A stretch of DNA of 64,000 nt from Streptomyces sp. NBC_01707 (lineage in GTDB: Bacteria; Actinomycetota; Actinomycetes; Streptomycetales; Streptomycetaceae). Below the pieces are notes generated by a model, which searched no databases, was not told the DNA's origin, and saw only the letters and a list, made by a program, of their open reading frames with translations. Of this stretch, positions 18,156-27,411 are shown in pieces. The stretch spans positions 9,238,001 to 9,302,000 of the forward strand of contig NZ_CP109190.1 in assembly GCF_041438805.1 (NCBI RefSeq), written 5' to 3'. Made by a program: the position numbers and the translations under genes. Position 1 is the first letter of the stretch. Each line of letters begins with the position of its first letter.

Positions 18156-18205
18156 ACCGTCCCGCTCCGTACCGAACGCCCGACACAACGAAAGAACCCC
18201 ACCCC

Positions 18206-18862
18206 ATGTCCTACCTGCTGCGCATCGACGCCTCCGCCTCCGGCGCTTCTTCCATCTCCCGCCAGGTCGCCGATTCCTTCACCGCTGCCTGGAGCGGCGA
18301 CATCGTCAGGCGTGACCTCGCACTCAATCCCGTCGACCACCTCGGCGCCGTCGGCATCACCGCCCGCACCATGCGCGCCGACGAGCACACCCCCGAGCAG
18401 AAGGCCACAATCCGGCTTCAGGACGAGCTGGTCCAGGAGTTTCTCGGCGCCGGGGCCTACCTCTTCGCAGTGCCGCTCTACAACTACTCGATCCCCTCGG
18501 TCTTCAAAGCGTGGCTGGACCACATCATGGTGGTCGGCAGGACCATCGGCCTGGGCAGCGCGGTTCCCAGCGCGGGCCGCCCCACCCTCATCGTCTCCGC
18601 CCGCGGCGGCGGCTACGGCCCCGGCGCACCCCAGCACGGCAAGGACTTCCTGGTCCCCGCGCTGGAGACCATCCTCGGTGATACGAACCTGATGGCGCTG
18701 GACGTCCGCGCCATCACACCAGAGCTGACGTACGCCCCCAGCGTGGAGTCGCTCCGGCACCTGGTGCCACAGCACCGCGCCTCACTGGAAAGCGCGCACA
18801 CCCAGGCGCGCCAGCAGGCCGAGGAGTTCTCCCGCATCACGGCCACCCGGGCAATCGCCTGA
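18206..18862 (+). CDS. azoR: FMN-dependent NADH:quinone reductase / azoreductase
   Basis: A 218-residue flavodoxin-like reductase: YLLRIDASASGASSISRQVA (phosphate-binding loop), FAVPLYNYSIPSVFKAWLDH (AzoR signature around the flavin), and VSARGGGYGPG. AzoR enzymes reduce quinones and azo compounds by two electrons using NADH, avoiding semiquinone radicals. The ATG at 18206 follows AACGAAAG. Downstream of frnE in the same direction. Together with the divergent HxlR this makes a quinone/disulfide stress cassette. Expected cytoplasmic homodimer. Confidence 0.92.
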   Translation: MSYLLRIDASASGASSISRQVADSFTAAWSGDIVRRDLALNPVDHLGAVGITARTMRADEHTPEQKATIRLQDELVQEFLGAGAYLFAVPLYNYSIPSVFKAWLDHIMVVGRTIGLGSAVPSAGRPTLIVSARGGGYGPGAPQHGKDFLVPALETILGDTNLMALDVRAITPELTYAPSVESLRHLVPQHRASLESAHTQARQQAEEFSRITATRAIA

Positions 18863-19006
18863 TCGTTCCGGCCACTCATGAGCCGAGCCCGCCGGACGAC
18901 ACCAATACCCGACTGATCGGCCACCGAGTCGGGTACGGGCCGGTTTCCGGGCAAGGACCCTATAGTTCCCATCAGTTGTTCGGCCGAAGAGACCGAATGT
19001 AGGAGC

Positions 19007-19335
19007 GTGGACATCGAACTGGCCGACTCAGTCACTGGGTTGCGGGACGAGCTGCTGACTGCAGACGCGCGCGGAGCCGGGCAGGACGTGGTGTTCGACG
19101 TCGGAACGGTCGAGCTCGAACTCGCCGTTGAGTTGCGCACGGACGCCAAGGCCAAGGCCGGATTCAAGGCTGGGCGGTTTCCGGGGAGCCGAGGCGGAAG
19201 TGTCACGGGGGCAGGACACATCGGGTGACTCCCTCGCTGACCTCGCGTCGCGCCGACCGCGGGAACCTGCTGGTGGGGGGCGACTCGCGTCGGCCCGCCG
19301 GACCGGGCGACGTGTCCAACCACATCGGACGCTGA
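19007..19335 (+). pseudogene. Trypco2 (trypsin-co-occurring domain 2) gene, frameshifted
   Basis: Start GTG 19007 with AGGAGC upstream. The frame reads DIELADSVTGLRDELLTADA, VFDVGTVELELAVELRTDAK, AKAGFKA, the standard trypco2 domain, then goes off frame at about 19170. Removing one base there restores W-A-V-S..GGRTHRV..RADRGNLLVGGDS..NHIGR-stop (19335), the usual tail. So a one-base deletion has broken an otherwise complete gene. Such proteins are found beside trypsin-like proteases in predicted conflict/self-defence systems of multicellular bacteria; the decayed partner follows directly. Confidence 0.7.
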
Positions 19336-19354
19336 GGACCCGGAAGGCCCCGGC

Positions 19355-19640
19355 GTGCACTGGGACAGGGGTGTGGCGGTCACCGGCTCGCACGGTCCCG
19401 GCTCGGGCTACCTCGTCGGCGCGCGCCTCGTGCTGACCGCCGGTCATGTGGGGCGAGCGGAGGGCCGCGCGGTCACGGTGTTCCGACCCGGAGGCCAGCC
19501 GGCTGTCCGTGTGGCTCAAGGCGGGGGAACAGATGGCCGGCGATCGCTGTGTCCTGCAGTTGGACAGCCACTCGCCGGGCGGTCAGTCGCCGTGGGGCTG
19601 GCTGTCCGGCGTCGCCGTGTTCTGCACTCGTGCTGGCCGA
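19355..19640 (+). pseudogene. Trypsin-like peptidase gene, truncated and frameshifted
   Basis: GTG 19355 with GGAAGG upstream begins HWDRGVAVTGSHGPGSGYLV, GARLVLTAGHV, which contains the catalytic His (TAGH) of the S1 fold. After about 19500 the frame shifts, and a second frame reads AGDRCVLQLDSHSPGGQSPW then GWLSGVAVFC. That corresponds to the catalytic-serine strand, here W-L-S-G rather than the usual G-L-S-G. The middle, including the Asp region, is deleted. It would be the effector protease of the trypco2 pair, now dead. Confidence 0.65.
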
Positions 19641-19908
19641 GCATCAACCACCACAATGTCTCGAGCCGGCGCGGTCGCCGTACCGTAAGTGGATCCGTAA
19701 CCGCGGGTGATCTTCACATCCCGCTCGAGGCATTCGCGGGAGGCCTTGCTGGTTGCGGCGGGAGTCGAGCTGTTCAACTGAGCGGGGGTCGTAGACTCCC
19801 TGCGTAGCGAGTGGCTTTTCCGCCGGCGAGGTCGAGGACCTCGGGGGACCTCACGTTGGGTGAACCCCCACTGTCCCGGTTATTCAGGATCCCGTGGGGG
19901 AGGACGCC

Positions 19909-21198
19909 GTGGCCGCGGCAACAACGATTGTGAACGCGAAGGTGTTCGACGGGACGATGTCGCGGGACTGGACTTCGGTCCGGTTCGCTGACGGGCTGAT
20001 CACTGAGTGCTCGGCGGTCTCGGCCGCCCAAGAAGGCGACGAAGTGATCGACGCGGCTGGCGGGACTGTACTTCCCGGTCTGATCGACGCCCACGTGCAC
20101 CTCGTTCCCGGCGCCCTCGCCCAATCGTTGACCTTCGGCGTTACCACCGTTCTCGACATGTTCAGCAAACCGGACCTGGTGGCGCTGGCCAAGGAGCAGG
20201 CCGGCTCCCGTCCGGACGTGGCCGATGTGCGTTCCTCGGGTGTCGGTGCCACCGCGCCCGGCGGGCACCCGTCGATCATGTATGCCCCGTTCCCGACGTT
20301 GACCACCGCTGATCAGGCTGAGCAGTTCGTCGCGGAACGGATCGAGGCGGGCTCGGACTACCTGAAGATCATCTCTGGCATCGGGGGTCTATGGCCGTCG
20401 CTGGACTCCGAAACCATCAAGGCACTGGTCACTGCCGCGCATGCCCGCGGCCTGGTCGTCGTCGCTCATGTGAGCTCGGTGGCCGGTGTCGAGGAGGTTG
20501 TGTCCGCCGGTGTCGACGTGGTGGCCCACGTTCCCGTGGACGCCGAGCTGGACAAGGCTATGGTCGGACGCATGGCCGAAGCCGGAATCGCGGTCGGCCC
20601 GACGTTGGCCACCATCGAGAACACCCTCGGTGAACCAGGTGGCGCGGCAGTGGCAGGTGACCCGCGGCTTGCTGAGCCGCTCGGAGACGGCTGGGCACGC
20701 CGGTTGACCTCGAGCGCCTCGGGATGGCGTGGCCGGGAAATGCCGCCCTACTCGCGGGCCGAGGAGAACGTGCGGCGACTGGCCGATGCGGGGGTCACTC
20801 TGCTGGCGGGTACCGACGCCCCGAACCCGGGGACCGTGTTCGGAGCAAGCCTGCACCGGGAGCTGGAACTCCTTGTCCGGTGCGGCATCAGCCCGGCGCA
20901 GGCCCTGGCCGCCGCCACAACCGAACCGGCACGAGTGTTCGGCCTGGCCGACCGAGGACGTGTCGCGGCCGGGCAGCGCGCGGACCTGGTCCTCGTGTCC
21001 GGTAACCCGTTGACGGACATCACCGCAACACGCGCGATCGAGCGGATCTGGCGCGCGGGCACAGCCTGTGATCGACGTGCCTTCGTCGCGAGCGCTGCCG
21101 AAGCTGAGCAGCTCGACGCTTTCGACGCCCAGGTCGCCAAGGCCGTGGCGGCTGTACGCGAACGCCGGTCCAACTTCCACCCGAGGAAGGCCCGCTGA
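19909..21198 (+). CDS. Metal-dependent amidohydrolase
   Basis: A 429-residue amidohydrolase-superfamily enzyme. It has the entry motif LPGLIDAHVHL (HxH metal ligands), a DYLKI lysine suited to carboxylation, the histidines in VVVAHVSS and VVAHVP, and GTDAPN with the catalytic Asp. It closes with the superfamily ending GQRADLVLVSGNPLTDI. This pattern fits imidazolonepropionase/prolidase-like amidases that hydrolyse cyclic amides or C-N bonds. GTG 19909 was chosen over GTG 19894 because GGGGGAGGA lies 5 nt upstream of it. No operon partner. Confidence 0.9.
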   Translation: MAAATTIVNAKVFDGTMSRDWTSVRFADGLITECSAVSAAQEGDEVIDAAGGTVLPGLIDAHVHLVPGALAQSLTFGVTTVLDMFSKPDLVALAKEQAGSRPDVADVRSSGVGATAPGGHPSIMYAPFPTLTTADQAEQFVAERIEAGSDYLKIISGIGGLWPSLDSETIKALVTAAHARGLVVVAHVSSVAGVEEVVSAGVDVVAHVPVDAELDKAMVGRMAEAGIAVGPTLATIENTLGEPGGAAVAGDPRLAEPLGDGWARRLTSSASGWRGREMPPYSRAEENVRRLADAGVTLLAGTDAPNPGTVFGASLHRELELLVRCGISPAQALAAATTEPARVFGLADRGRVAAGQRADLVLVSGNPLTDITATRAIERIWRAGTACDRRAFVASAAEAEQLDAFDAQVAKAVAAVRERRSNFHPRKAR

Positions 21199-21542
21199 AC
21201 GCGGGTCCCGTAGCTCCTGGACCGCCCAGATGTGGCCGGGCCGCAGCGCCGTCGGAGCCGATGCCCTGATCTATATGGAACTGCCCCCGATCGCGAGGAG
21301 GGTACGAAAGCCCGAGCCATAGTCGGCCGGACGCGTCCGCAGACGCTGATCCACCCGTTCTCGGAGCTCTGCGATGGCGTCGGGGCACCCACAAACATGC
21401 GCCCGCCCTGGTCGTCCGTCATCGCGCTGTGCACGATCGCCCGGCCGCCTCCAGCACATGCGACGAAGCACGCCGCCAGTTCACCGCGGCCCTCGGGCCC
21501 GTCTGACAAATGATCACCTGGCGGCCTCGCGGCGCCAGAGAA
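21199..21542. other. Intergenic, no gene seen
   Basis: About 340 bp between the amidohydrolase and an IS5 remnant. No frame with protein character and no obvious terminator. Confidence 0.4.
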
Positions 21543-22161
21543 TCAAGGAAGCCAGACAACTCCGGCACGGTAACGGTCGGCGAGCTCGACGAACCGGGTC
21601 GCGAGAGCGCGGAACTGCTTGAGACGGGCCGAGCATCGTTCGACTACGTTGCCGTCGCGGTAGACGACCTCGTCGAAGGTGGGTGGTCTGCCGCCGAGGG
21701 CCCCGGGTCGTCGGCGGCTGGCCGCCTGGTCGCGGCGCTCGGGGATCGTGCCGACGATGCTCCGGCGCCGCAGCAGGCGGCGATCAATGATCGGAGTGGC
21801 CGGATCGAGCCGTTGATGCCAGCCGATCCGGTTCGTGGGCGACGGTGGGCTGATCACCGGTGGAATCGACGTTGATGTCCCAGGTGATGAGTTCCTTGGC
21901 ATCCGCCCGGACCTGAAGTTCGGCAAGGATGTTCTGCCAGGTGCCGTCCCGCTGCCAGCGGCGGAACAAGTCGTAGACCCGACCCCAGGGGCCGTACCGC
22001 TCCGGAACGTCACGCCACGGGACGCCGGTACGGGTCCGAAACCGTATGCCGTCGATCAGCTGCCGCCTCGTCCATATCGGCGGGCGTCCCAGCTTCGTGC
22101 CCCCGGGCAACAACGGTGCCAGCCACTCCCACTGGGTATCCGTCAGATCTCCACGCGCCAC
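21543..22161 (-). mobile_element. IS5-family transposase, internally deleted
   Basis: From GTG 22161 the minus strand reads ARGDLTDTQWEWLAPLLPGG, VPWRDVPERYGPWGRVYDLF, WDINVDSTGDQPT (first DDE aspartate region). The frame then shifts and jumps to RDQAASRRRPGALGGRPPTF, YRDGNVVERCSARLKQFRAL, ATRFVELADRY, the C-terminal block with the catalytic Glu. The middle of the catalytic domain is missing. Dead element. It abuts the 3' end of the P-loop gene (stop at 22169), which may owe its last codons to the IS end. Confidence 0.85.
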
Positions 22162-22168
22162 CGGGCGA

Positions 22169-22741
22169 TCATCGCAGAGGCTGATCGACTTCGGCCAGAC
22201 CGGTCGCAGACAGGATCGCCTCGACTGTCTCTTCAACCGTCTGCGCAGCGTTGTCGATCCAGACTCCATGCTGCCCGAGCTCGGAGCGCATCGCCTCATC
22301 CAGTGGCGACCAGTCCACGGCCAGTGCCTTCTCCCGAGCCTGGTTGCGCCGCCATGCCTCTGCCGGGCCAGGAGCGAGGACGACGATGTGGAGCGGCACG
22401 GCCGCCAGCGTCATGCGGTAGAAGTCAAGGTGGGAACGACGGACCACGACATCATCGAGCACCGGGATGAATCCGGCCCGCACGAAGCTGTCCGCCAGAA
22501 GGCACGCGTTGCGGGCCCTCAGGAAAATCTGCCGGTCGGCTTCCGCGTTCGCGTCCGGTGAGGGCCATTGCCCACCGCTGACGATCATCTGCTGGAGCGC
22601 GTCCACCTCGATATGGGCCGCCATCCGGAACCGGCCGGCCAGTGCAGCGGCCACCGTCGACTTCCCACTCCCCGGGATGCCGGTCAGCAGGACAGCCCCG
22701 GCAGCCGACTCGCGGTCAACGGGCACCAGATCCAAGCTCAT
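22169..22741 (-). CDS. P-loop kinase / AAA-type small-molecule kinase
   Basis: A 190-residue nucleotide-binding protein. Walker A is GIPGSGKST near residue 25; IEVDALQQMI supplies an Asp typical of zeta-toxin/gluconate-kinase-like folds; LHIVVLAPGPAEAWRRNQAR resembles the lid/LID-arginine region of small kinases. It probably phosphorylates a small molecule (antibiotic or sugar); the substrate is unknown. The ATG at 22739-22741 follows GGAGAACTCGT. Its stop lies 8 bp from the transposase start of an IS remnant, so the C-terminus may be shortened or altered. Confidence 0.78.
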   Translation of the reverse strand: MSLDLVPVDRESAAGAVLLTGIPGSGKSTVAAALAGRFRMAAHIEVDALQQMIVSGGQWPSPDANAEADRQIFLRARNACLLADSFVRAGFIPVLDDVVVRRSHLDFYRMTLAAVPLHIVVLAPGPAEAWRRNQAREKALAVDWSPLDEAMRSELGQHGVWIDNAAQTVEETVEAILSATGLAEVDQPLR

Positions 22742-22807
22742 ACGAGTTCTCCAAGCACAGACGATCAAGACCTTGGGAGAATACGCGCTGCCCCATCACC
22801 CGCCCAG

Positions 22808-22996
22808 TCAGCGACCGCTTGATCCACTTTCGACACACGCCCTAGTCACGAACGACAACGATCGGCCGGAAGAACTGGTCAGCCACGTTTCAAGCAGCCC
22901 GTCGGCGATCCTCGCTCGGAGGGTCTGCAGCACCTTCTCGGACAACACGGGCACGGTGCTGCCACCGTCGATCACCCAGGACTCGATCATGAGCAC
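22808..22996 (-). pseudogene. N-terminal fragment of an Imm1-like (immunity-type) gene
   Basis: The frame from ATG 22996 reads IESWVIDGGSTVPVLSEKVL, QTLRARIADGLLETWLTSSS, GRSLSFVT and then hits CTAG (22842-22845), the target typical of some IS5-family insertions. Beyond it the sequence no longer looks like protein. The visible part resembles the start of actinomycete Imm1-type immunity proteins, but that name is from memory. Only about 50 native residues remain. Confidence 0.5.
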
Positions 22997-23137
22997 GACG
23001 ATCTCACGGCCGGATCTGAGAGACAGTGGTCAGCAGCTTGCCGAAGCCGCGCTGGAGGACCGGGTGTTGCTGGTCACGGCCTACTGGCGTACCAATCTGA
23101 CGTTGCGGCAGCTCGCTCCGCTGTTCGGCGGACGAGC
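22989..23137 (+). mobile_element. IS5-family transposase N-terminal fragment
   Basis: ATG 22989 begins STTISRPDLRDSGQQLAEAA, then RVLLVTAYWRTNLTLRQLAP, LFG, the usual N-terminal helix-turn-helix segment (RTNLTxRQLAPLFG) of DDE_4-type IS5 transposases. It stops abruptly at about 23137. It overlaps, by 8 bp on the opposite strand, the start of the immunity-like fragment. Confidence 0.7.
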
Positions 23138-23315
23138 AAGGACCATCGCGATAACCCTGTCCTGAAATTCGATTACGGTCCCAGAAGACGTTGCATTTCC
23201 GAGGTCGACCGCCGTTGATCGGCCTCACGGAATTCGTGCCTGATCCGATAACGGCCAGCGGATGTCGACCACTTTGGGAGGCATGAGCGGCTGGCGCCGT
23301 TCGCTTGCCAAGCGA

Positions 23316-24440
23316 CTAGAAGAGGCTGGCCGACCTGTCCTGCGTGAGGTTCTTGAGGATCGTGCGCATCCACGGGCTGTCAACGGATGGTAGCCGAACC
23401 AAGGTGCGCTGGAACGTTGCCCGGTCGGGCCGGAACAGGTAGTTGGGGCGCGGCGGGAGCGGGTCGTCGCGGAGGACGTCTTGGGGTATGTGGCCCGCAG
23501 CGGGAACCGGCAAATACGGCTGGGGAGAGACTAGCCACAGCCACACCCCCAGCGGCAGGGGTACCAGGTATGCCAACGCAGTCGGGCCGGCGGGGGTCCA
23601 GGTCTGACCCGTCTGGGGATGGACCGGTACGAGGAGGATGTCGACGTCCGCGTCGGGGGAGGGCTGTCCCGGTCCAGCCAGGACGGCGCGCCGCGTTGGC
23701 GAGCTTGCGGGAAGCAGGGCATCGAGCACGCGTTGGAAGACGTCCGCGGTCAGACCGCCCGGGACCTTCACCGGCTGCCCTTTGGAGGCCGCCAGCAGGT
23801 GGGCGAGCGCCTGGCCGGCTGCCGCCTCCCATTGCGGACTCCACGACCAGTAGTGGTTCGACCCAAACCGTCCTCCTCCCCACGTGGCAATCGGTTCGAA
23901 CGGGGGCGTGTTCTCTCGCATCTCTGCCAGCTCCGCCCAGGAGAGCGGCGCAGCGTGGACACCGTCAACAAGGACGCGGCGCACGGCGTCTGAGCTGAGC
24001 CGCACTACCTGCCAGAGCGAACAGTCGTCGACCCTGGTCGCCACCGGCAGGTCGCACGCCTCGCAGGACATGTTGGGCCCATCGGCCCCGTCGAGGCCAC
24101 AGCAGGCACCGCCGCGCTTCTCGGGGATCAGCCGGGTTCCGCGGATATCACCGGGCGCGATGACAATCGCCCCGGGCGCACTGTCGGACAGGTCGTAGCC
24201 CGGCGCGTAGATGCCGCGCGCCTCCGCCTTGCCGGGATCCATCTCGTCCCACATCCGCCACGGCCGTCCCCAGAGGTCTGGGTCCACGGCAAACGTCCCT
24301 GACTCCATGAGCACCGGAAGCTGGACCCCATTCCCGTATTTCTGACGGGCGTGGGCCGGAAGGGAGACCTGGGACAAGGGAACGGTCAGCTCGGCGTCGC
24401 ATCTGGCACAGACAAAAATGAACAAAGGCCCCCTCCGCAT
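23316..24440 (-). CDS. Conserved hypothetical protein with zinc-ribbon-like cysteines
   Basis: About 374 residues, strong coding character throughout. The start has FIFVCARCDAELTVPLSQVS (CxxC), and about 110 residues on GGACCGLDGADGPNMSCEAC adds more cysteines. The two could make a metal site. The middle contains WGGGRFGSNHYWSWSPQWEA. The C-terminal half is Pro/Leu-rich (PTALAYLVPLPLGVWLWLVS), possibly a surface or weak membrane segment. Start uncertain: ATG 24440 fits the homologous-looking onset, ATG 24455 is the alternative; neither has a clear ribosome site. Function unknown. Confidence 0.7.
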   Translation of the reverse strand: MRRGPLFIFVCARCDAELTVPLSQVSLPAHARQKYGNGVQLPVLMESGTFAVDPDLWGRPWRMWDEMDPGKAEARGIYAPGYDLSDSAPGAIVIAPGDIRGTRLIPEKRGGACCGLDGADGPNMSCEACDLPVATRVDDCSLWQVVRLSSDAVRRVLVDGVHAAPLSWAELAEMRENTPPFEPIATWGGGRFGSNHYWSWSPQWEAAAGQALAHLLAASKGQPVKVPGGLTADVFQRVLDALLPASSPTRRAVLAGPGQPSPDADVDILLVPVHPQTGQTWTPAGPTALAYLVPLPLGVWLWLVSPQPYLPVPAAGHIPQDVLRDDPLPPRPNYLFRPDRATFQRTLVRLPSVDSPWMRTILKNLTQDRSASLF

Positions 24441-24986
24441 AGGAAACAGCTGCATCGTCGCAGCTCGGCAGCAGCCGGCCAACGTGTTCTCTCGTCCGCC
24501 GTGGGAACGGCACCTGCCACCGTCGCGGAGCGTCAACGCAGCGCGGGCGAATGCGAAACGCTGTCTCCGTCGGCGGCAAGCGGCTCACTCAGTGTTCGAG
24601 GCCTCGGTGTGCTGTGGCGCCTTCCGAAGTGGTGAACCGTGCAGTGAACGCAATGACCTGCGATGACGGACCGTGGCACAGTCACCGCATGTCCAACGAC
24701 ATTGCCTATCCAGTCTTCCGTACCCCTGACCTGGCACTCGCCTTGAGCGCCGCCTCACGGAGTTCGGCCGCTGCGGAAAGGCCGAGATTCCCGTGTAAGC
24801 CGAGCTCCGTTCCGTCGCCGAGGTGCGGCGGGTGGCGAAGGAGAACTGTCCGTGGGGTGGTTCCGGGGGTAGGGGAGTGCGGGGAGTTCGACGGGGTGCC
24901 ATTGGAGGACCAGCCCGCACTGGTCGTCGGCGTTCAGGGGCCCGGGTCTGCCGACCGACCCGTCTGCGTACGAAGGGCGGCTGCCG
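24441..24986. other. No supportable gene (possible decayed 5' part of the next frame)
   Basis: About 545 bp. A plus-strand frame entering the 24987 gene reads TSPHWSSAFRGPGLPTDPSA immediately upstream. The next gene may therefore once have started further left and been broken by a frameshift near 24900. Confidence 0.35.
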
Positions 24987-25307
24987 GTGGAGTGCGAGCT
25001 GCACGATTTGCCGGTCGGCAGCATCGACGACGTCTTCACGGCGGCGATCGGCCCGAACGTGGGCGAGATCAACAGGGAGGGCCTGTGCTGGCCGGACGCG
25101 CCCGAGGTGGGCATTCTCGGCGAGTCCAAGCACGCCGAGGTGACGCTCCTCCTCAACACTCGCACGCGCGAGCTCGACGATGACCACACCGTCCTCGTCC
25201 ACGTCCGCAGCGTCGGCGTCGACGGCCGGCAGATACGGGAGCCGTGTGCGCACTGGCTCGCCGAGCAGGCGGGGCTCACGGTCATCGGACCCGGGCGGCG
25301 GTGCTGA
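24987..25307 (+). CDS. Hypothetical protein, possibly the 3' part of a longer gene
   Basis: A 106-residue frame from GTG 24987 reading ECELHDLPVGSIDDVFTAAI, GPNVGEINREGLCWPDAPEV, AEVTLLLNTRTRELDDDHTV, clearly protein-like (alternating strands, acidic). AAGGGCGG lies upstream of the GTG. Upstream in-frame sequence is also protein-like, so the present start may be secondary. No family recognised. Confidence 0.5.
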   Translation: MECELHDLPVGSIDDVFTAAIGPNVGEINREGLCWPDAPEVGILGESKHAEVTLLLNTRTRELDDDHTVLVHVRSVGVDGRQIREPCAHWLAEQAGLTVIGPGRRC

Positions 25308-25492
25308 AGCCGGCCAAGCCCTCCCGATGAGTGTCGACGGCGGGCCGTGCCACGCCGAGCTGCGGCATCCGCATCGCGTCCAAGGCCGGTTCGAACGGCG
25401 GGGAATCACCCTCTTGCCGGTCGTGATTGAGGTCCAGACTGGCCCGGGTGTGCGTTGAGGCCGGCTCGCAGGTGTGATCTCCGGTGCTGGAT

Positions 25493-26326
25493 TCAGCTAC
25501 CGGTTGTTCGGGCCGACCGGGGTTGAGTGCGCAGGGCAGGCAGTCGAGCACAGTCTTCAGGTGCAGCCAGGCCCTCGCCGAGGGCCAGGAGCGAGAGGAG
25601 CTGCACCGGGCGGCCGGCAGTGGCCGCAGCCTCCAGCTTGTGGTGGCCGTCGAGGAGGAAGTGCGTGAGACCCCAGTGCCGGGAATGGTCGGCCCCCAGG
25701 CCGACGGCGGGCTCGCACACGTCCAGCGTCGAGACCGCCACGGCCGTCGGGACCGCTCCCCGGCCCATGAGCTTGACGTAGTCCTCGACGCGCTCCCTCG
25801 CGTTCCATGTCGGGGGAACCATGGGCACGACGAACTCATAGAGGTGAGCGGACGCGTCGACTGCGGTCTCGAAGGTCCGGTAGTACGGCGTATGCGGGTA
25901 CTCCGGCAGGCCCGAGAACTGGTCGAGCCCCCACGTGGCCACCTGCTCGCCGCTGAAGTAGTCGCCTTCCTTGCCGGGGATGACCAGACGGGGCTCCACG
26001 CGCAGCAGCACCGGAAGGTACTCGCCCTGCGGCAGCAACGCACCGAACGCATCGATCACGCCACCGTCGCCCGGATCAGCCAGCGCCCCGGTGAGTTGCT
26101 CCTGCACGCCCTCCAACGACAACGTCTGCTTCGCGGTTTCCAACCGGCGGAACAGCAACGGGCATGTTCCACACCAGAAGCTGAGCTCGAAGGCAGGCTC
26201 CCCGTCGACCACGAGCAACCTGCGCCCCGGCCCGCACCCGCTCTCCCGCTTCTCTGCCTCGAAGTGCAACCGCGCCTCGGGGGCCGGGACGCCGAGCTTG
26301 CGCGGCTCACCCAATTTGATCAACAC
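25493..26326 (-). CDS. Conserved hypothetical protein, 277 residues
   Basis: A soluble protein with consistent coding character: LIKLGEPRKLGVPAPEARLH, then ELSFWCGTCPLLFRRLETAK (CxxC), then GEYLPVLLRVEPRLVIPGKE, then HFLLDGHHKLEAAATAGRPV. The LDGHHK-LEAA segment is like ParB/Srx-fold nuclease-type sequences (DGHHR...A), so a ParB-like fold is possible but unproven. GTG 26326 has no ribosome site, yet a TATGGT hexamer lies 6 nt upstream, as in leaderless genes. Confidence 0.65.
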   Translation of the reverse strand: MLIKLGEPRKLGVPAPEARLHFEAEKRESGCGPGRRLLVVDGEPAFELSFWCGTCPLLFRRLETAKQTLSLEGVQEQLTGALADPGDGGVIDAFGALLPQGEYLPVLLRVEPRLVIPGKEGDYFSGEQVATWGLDQFSGLPEYPHTPYYRTFETAVDASAHLYEFVVPMVPPTWNARERVEDYVKLMGRGAVPTAVAVSTLDVCEPAVGLGADHSRHWGLTHFLLDGHHKLEAAATAGRPVQLLSLLALGEGLAAPEDCARLPALRTQPRSARTTGS

Positions 26327-26658
26327 GGACCGACCATATGGGACTCTGCGGTCGGCACCACCGACTACTGAGCGCGAATCCGGCCGGTCGGGCCAAGCAA
26401 GGGTCAACTCGCACCAGCTGTGACTGAACGCTGTAATGGGTCCGTGAGCGTCCTACTCGGCCCGGCTGAGCGTTCTGAGTGGCCCGCAGAGCGGCCGTCC
26501 CTTAGCCGCTGAAATACGCGGGTCTGCGAGGCCTGAGCACACACTTGGCCAGCCGCCCGCCTACAACGCTCAGTCACAGTTGCCGTGGCTGAGTGTCTCA
26601 GTCGGCCGGGTGCGGAGCGAGGAGCGGACGCGGGCCGGGCGTACGGCAGAATCACTCC
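26327..26658. other. Divergent intergenic region
   Basis: About 330 bp that must hold promoters for both flanking genes. At the right end a CAGAAT hexamer (26647-26652) lies 6 nt before GTG 26659, consistent with a leaderless start. Confidence 0.45.
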
Positions 26659-27156
26659 GTGACGTCCATGGGGATCCTGGCCGAGCTGGAAGCCGGCATG
26701 GCAGAGCTTTCCACGCCGATGCGGGTGTACGTGGCGGCCGGTCGGTTCACCGAGCCGGACCCCGGCCTGCCAGAGCTGGCAGCCCGGATCCGCACGCTGC
26801 TGGCCATGATCGCGGCGGACGATGCCTGGCGGCGCTTCCTGTCCGGGTACACCCCGCCGTCCGTCCCGGAGATCTGCGCCGCTCTGGAAGCGGTGGAGAC
26901 CCACGGAGCCGCCTCGTTCCTGGCCCAGGTCGCGGCCGTCGACCTGGTGTGGCCGAGCTACCGGCACCTGCCCGTCGAGACCGCCGAGCGTGCGGCGGAC
27001 CGGGTGGTGTCCCTGCTCGGATCGACGGCCAGATGGTGGACCAACCACGACGCCGGATGCGGCGCTGTGAACGGACTCACCCCACTGTTCGACAGTCTGC
27101 TCGCAGGGACGGACGGTGAGCACTTCACGCTGGCCCTGCAGATCGCCGACGACTGA
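26659..27156 (+). CDS. Hypothetical helical protein, 165 residues
   Basis: A largely alpha-helical acidic protein (GILAELEAGMAELSTPMRVY, PELAARIRTLLAMIAADDAW, PVETAERAADRVVSLLGSTA). No motif recognised. GTG 26659 was chosen because of the CAGAAT -10-like element 6 nt upstream; ATG 26668 is a close alternative. Not linked to neighbours. Function unknown. Confidence 0.6.
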   Translation: MTSMGILAELEAGMAELSTPMRVYVAAGRFTEPDPGLPELAARIRTLLAMIAADDAWRRFLSGYTPPSVPEICAALEAVETHGAASFLAQVAAVDLVWPSYRHLPVETAERAADRVVSLLGSTARWWTNHDAGCGAVNGLTPLFDSLLAGTDGEHFTLALQIADD

Positions 27157-27411
27157 GCGCCCCGCCCCACGGGAGTGATCATCCGCCTCCAGGAAGCCGA
27201 TGTTGTCCGTCGTGGTGCTTTTCAGGCGGACTCGCGGCCTCCAGGAGTCCGGGCCGGCCACGTCGGCAGTCTCTGATGCAGCGCTGCCGTGGACGTGGAA
27301 CGTGGGCGGGTGCGGGCCCAGTCGATCAGCGACCTCTTCGCTTGGGCGGCCAGGTGGGGCAGCGTCTTGACGTAGTCCTCTGGAGAGACCGGATGGGGAG
27401 TCCTTGGGGGA

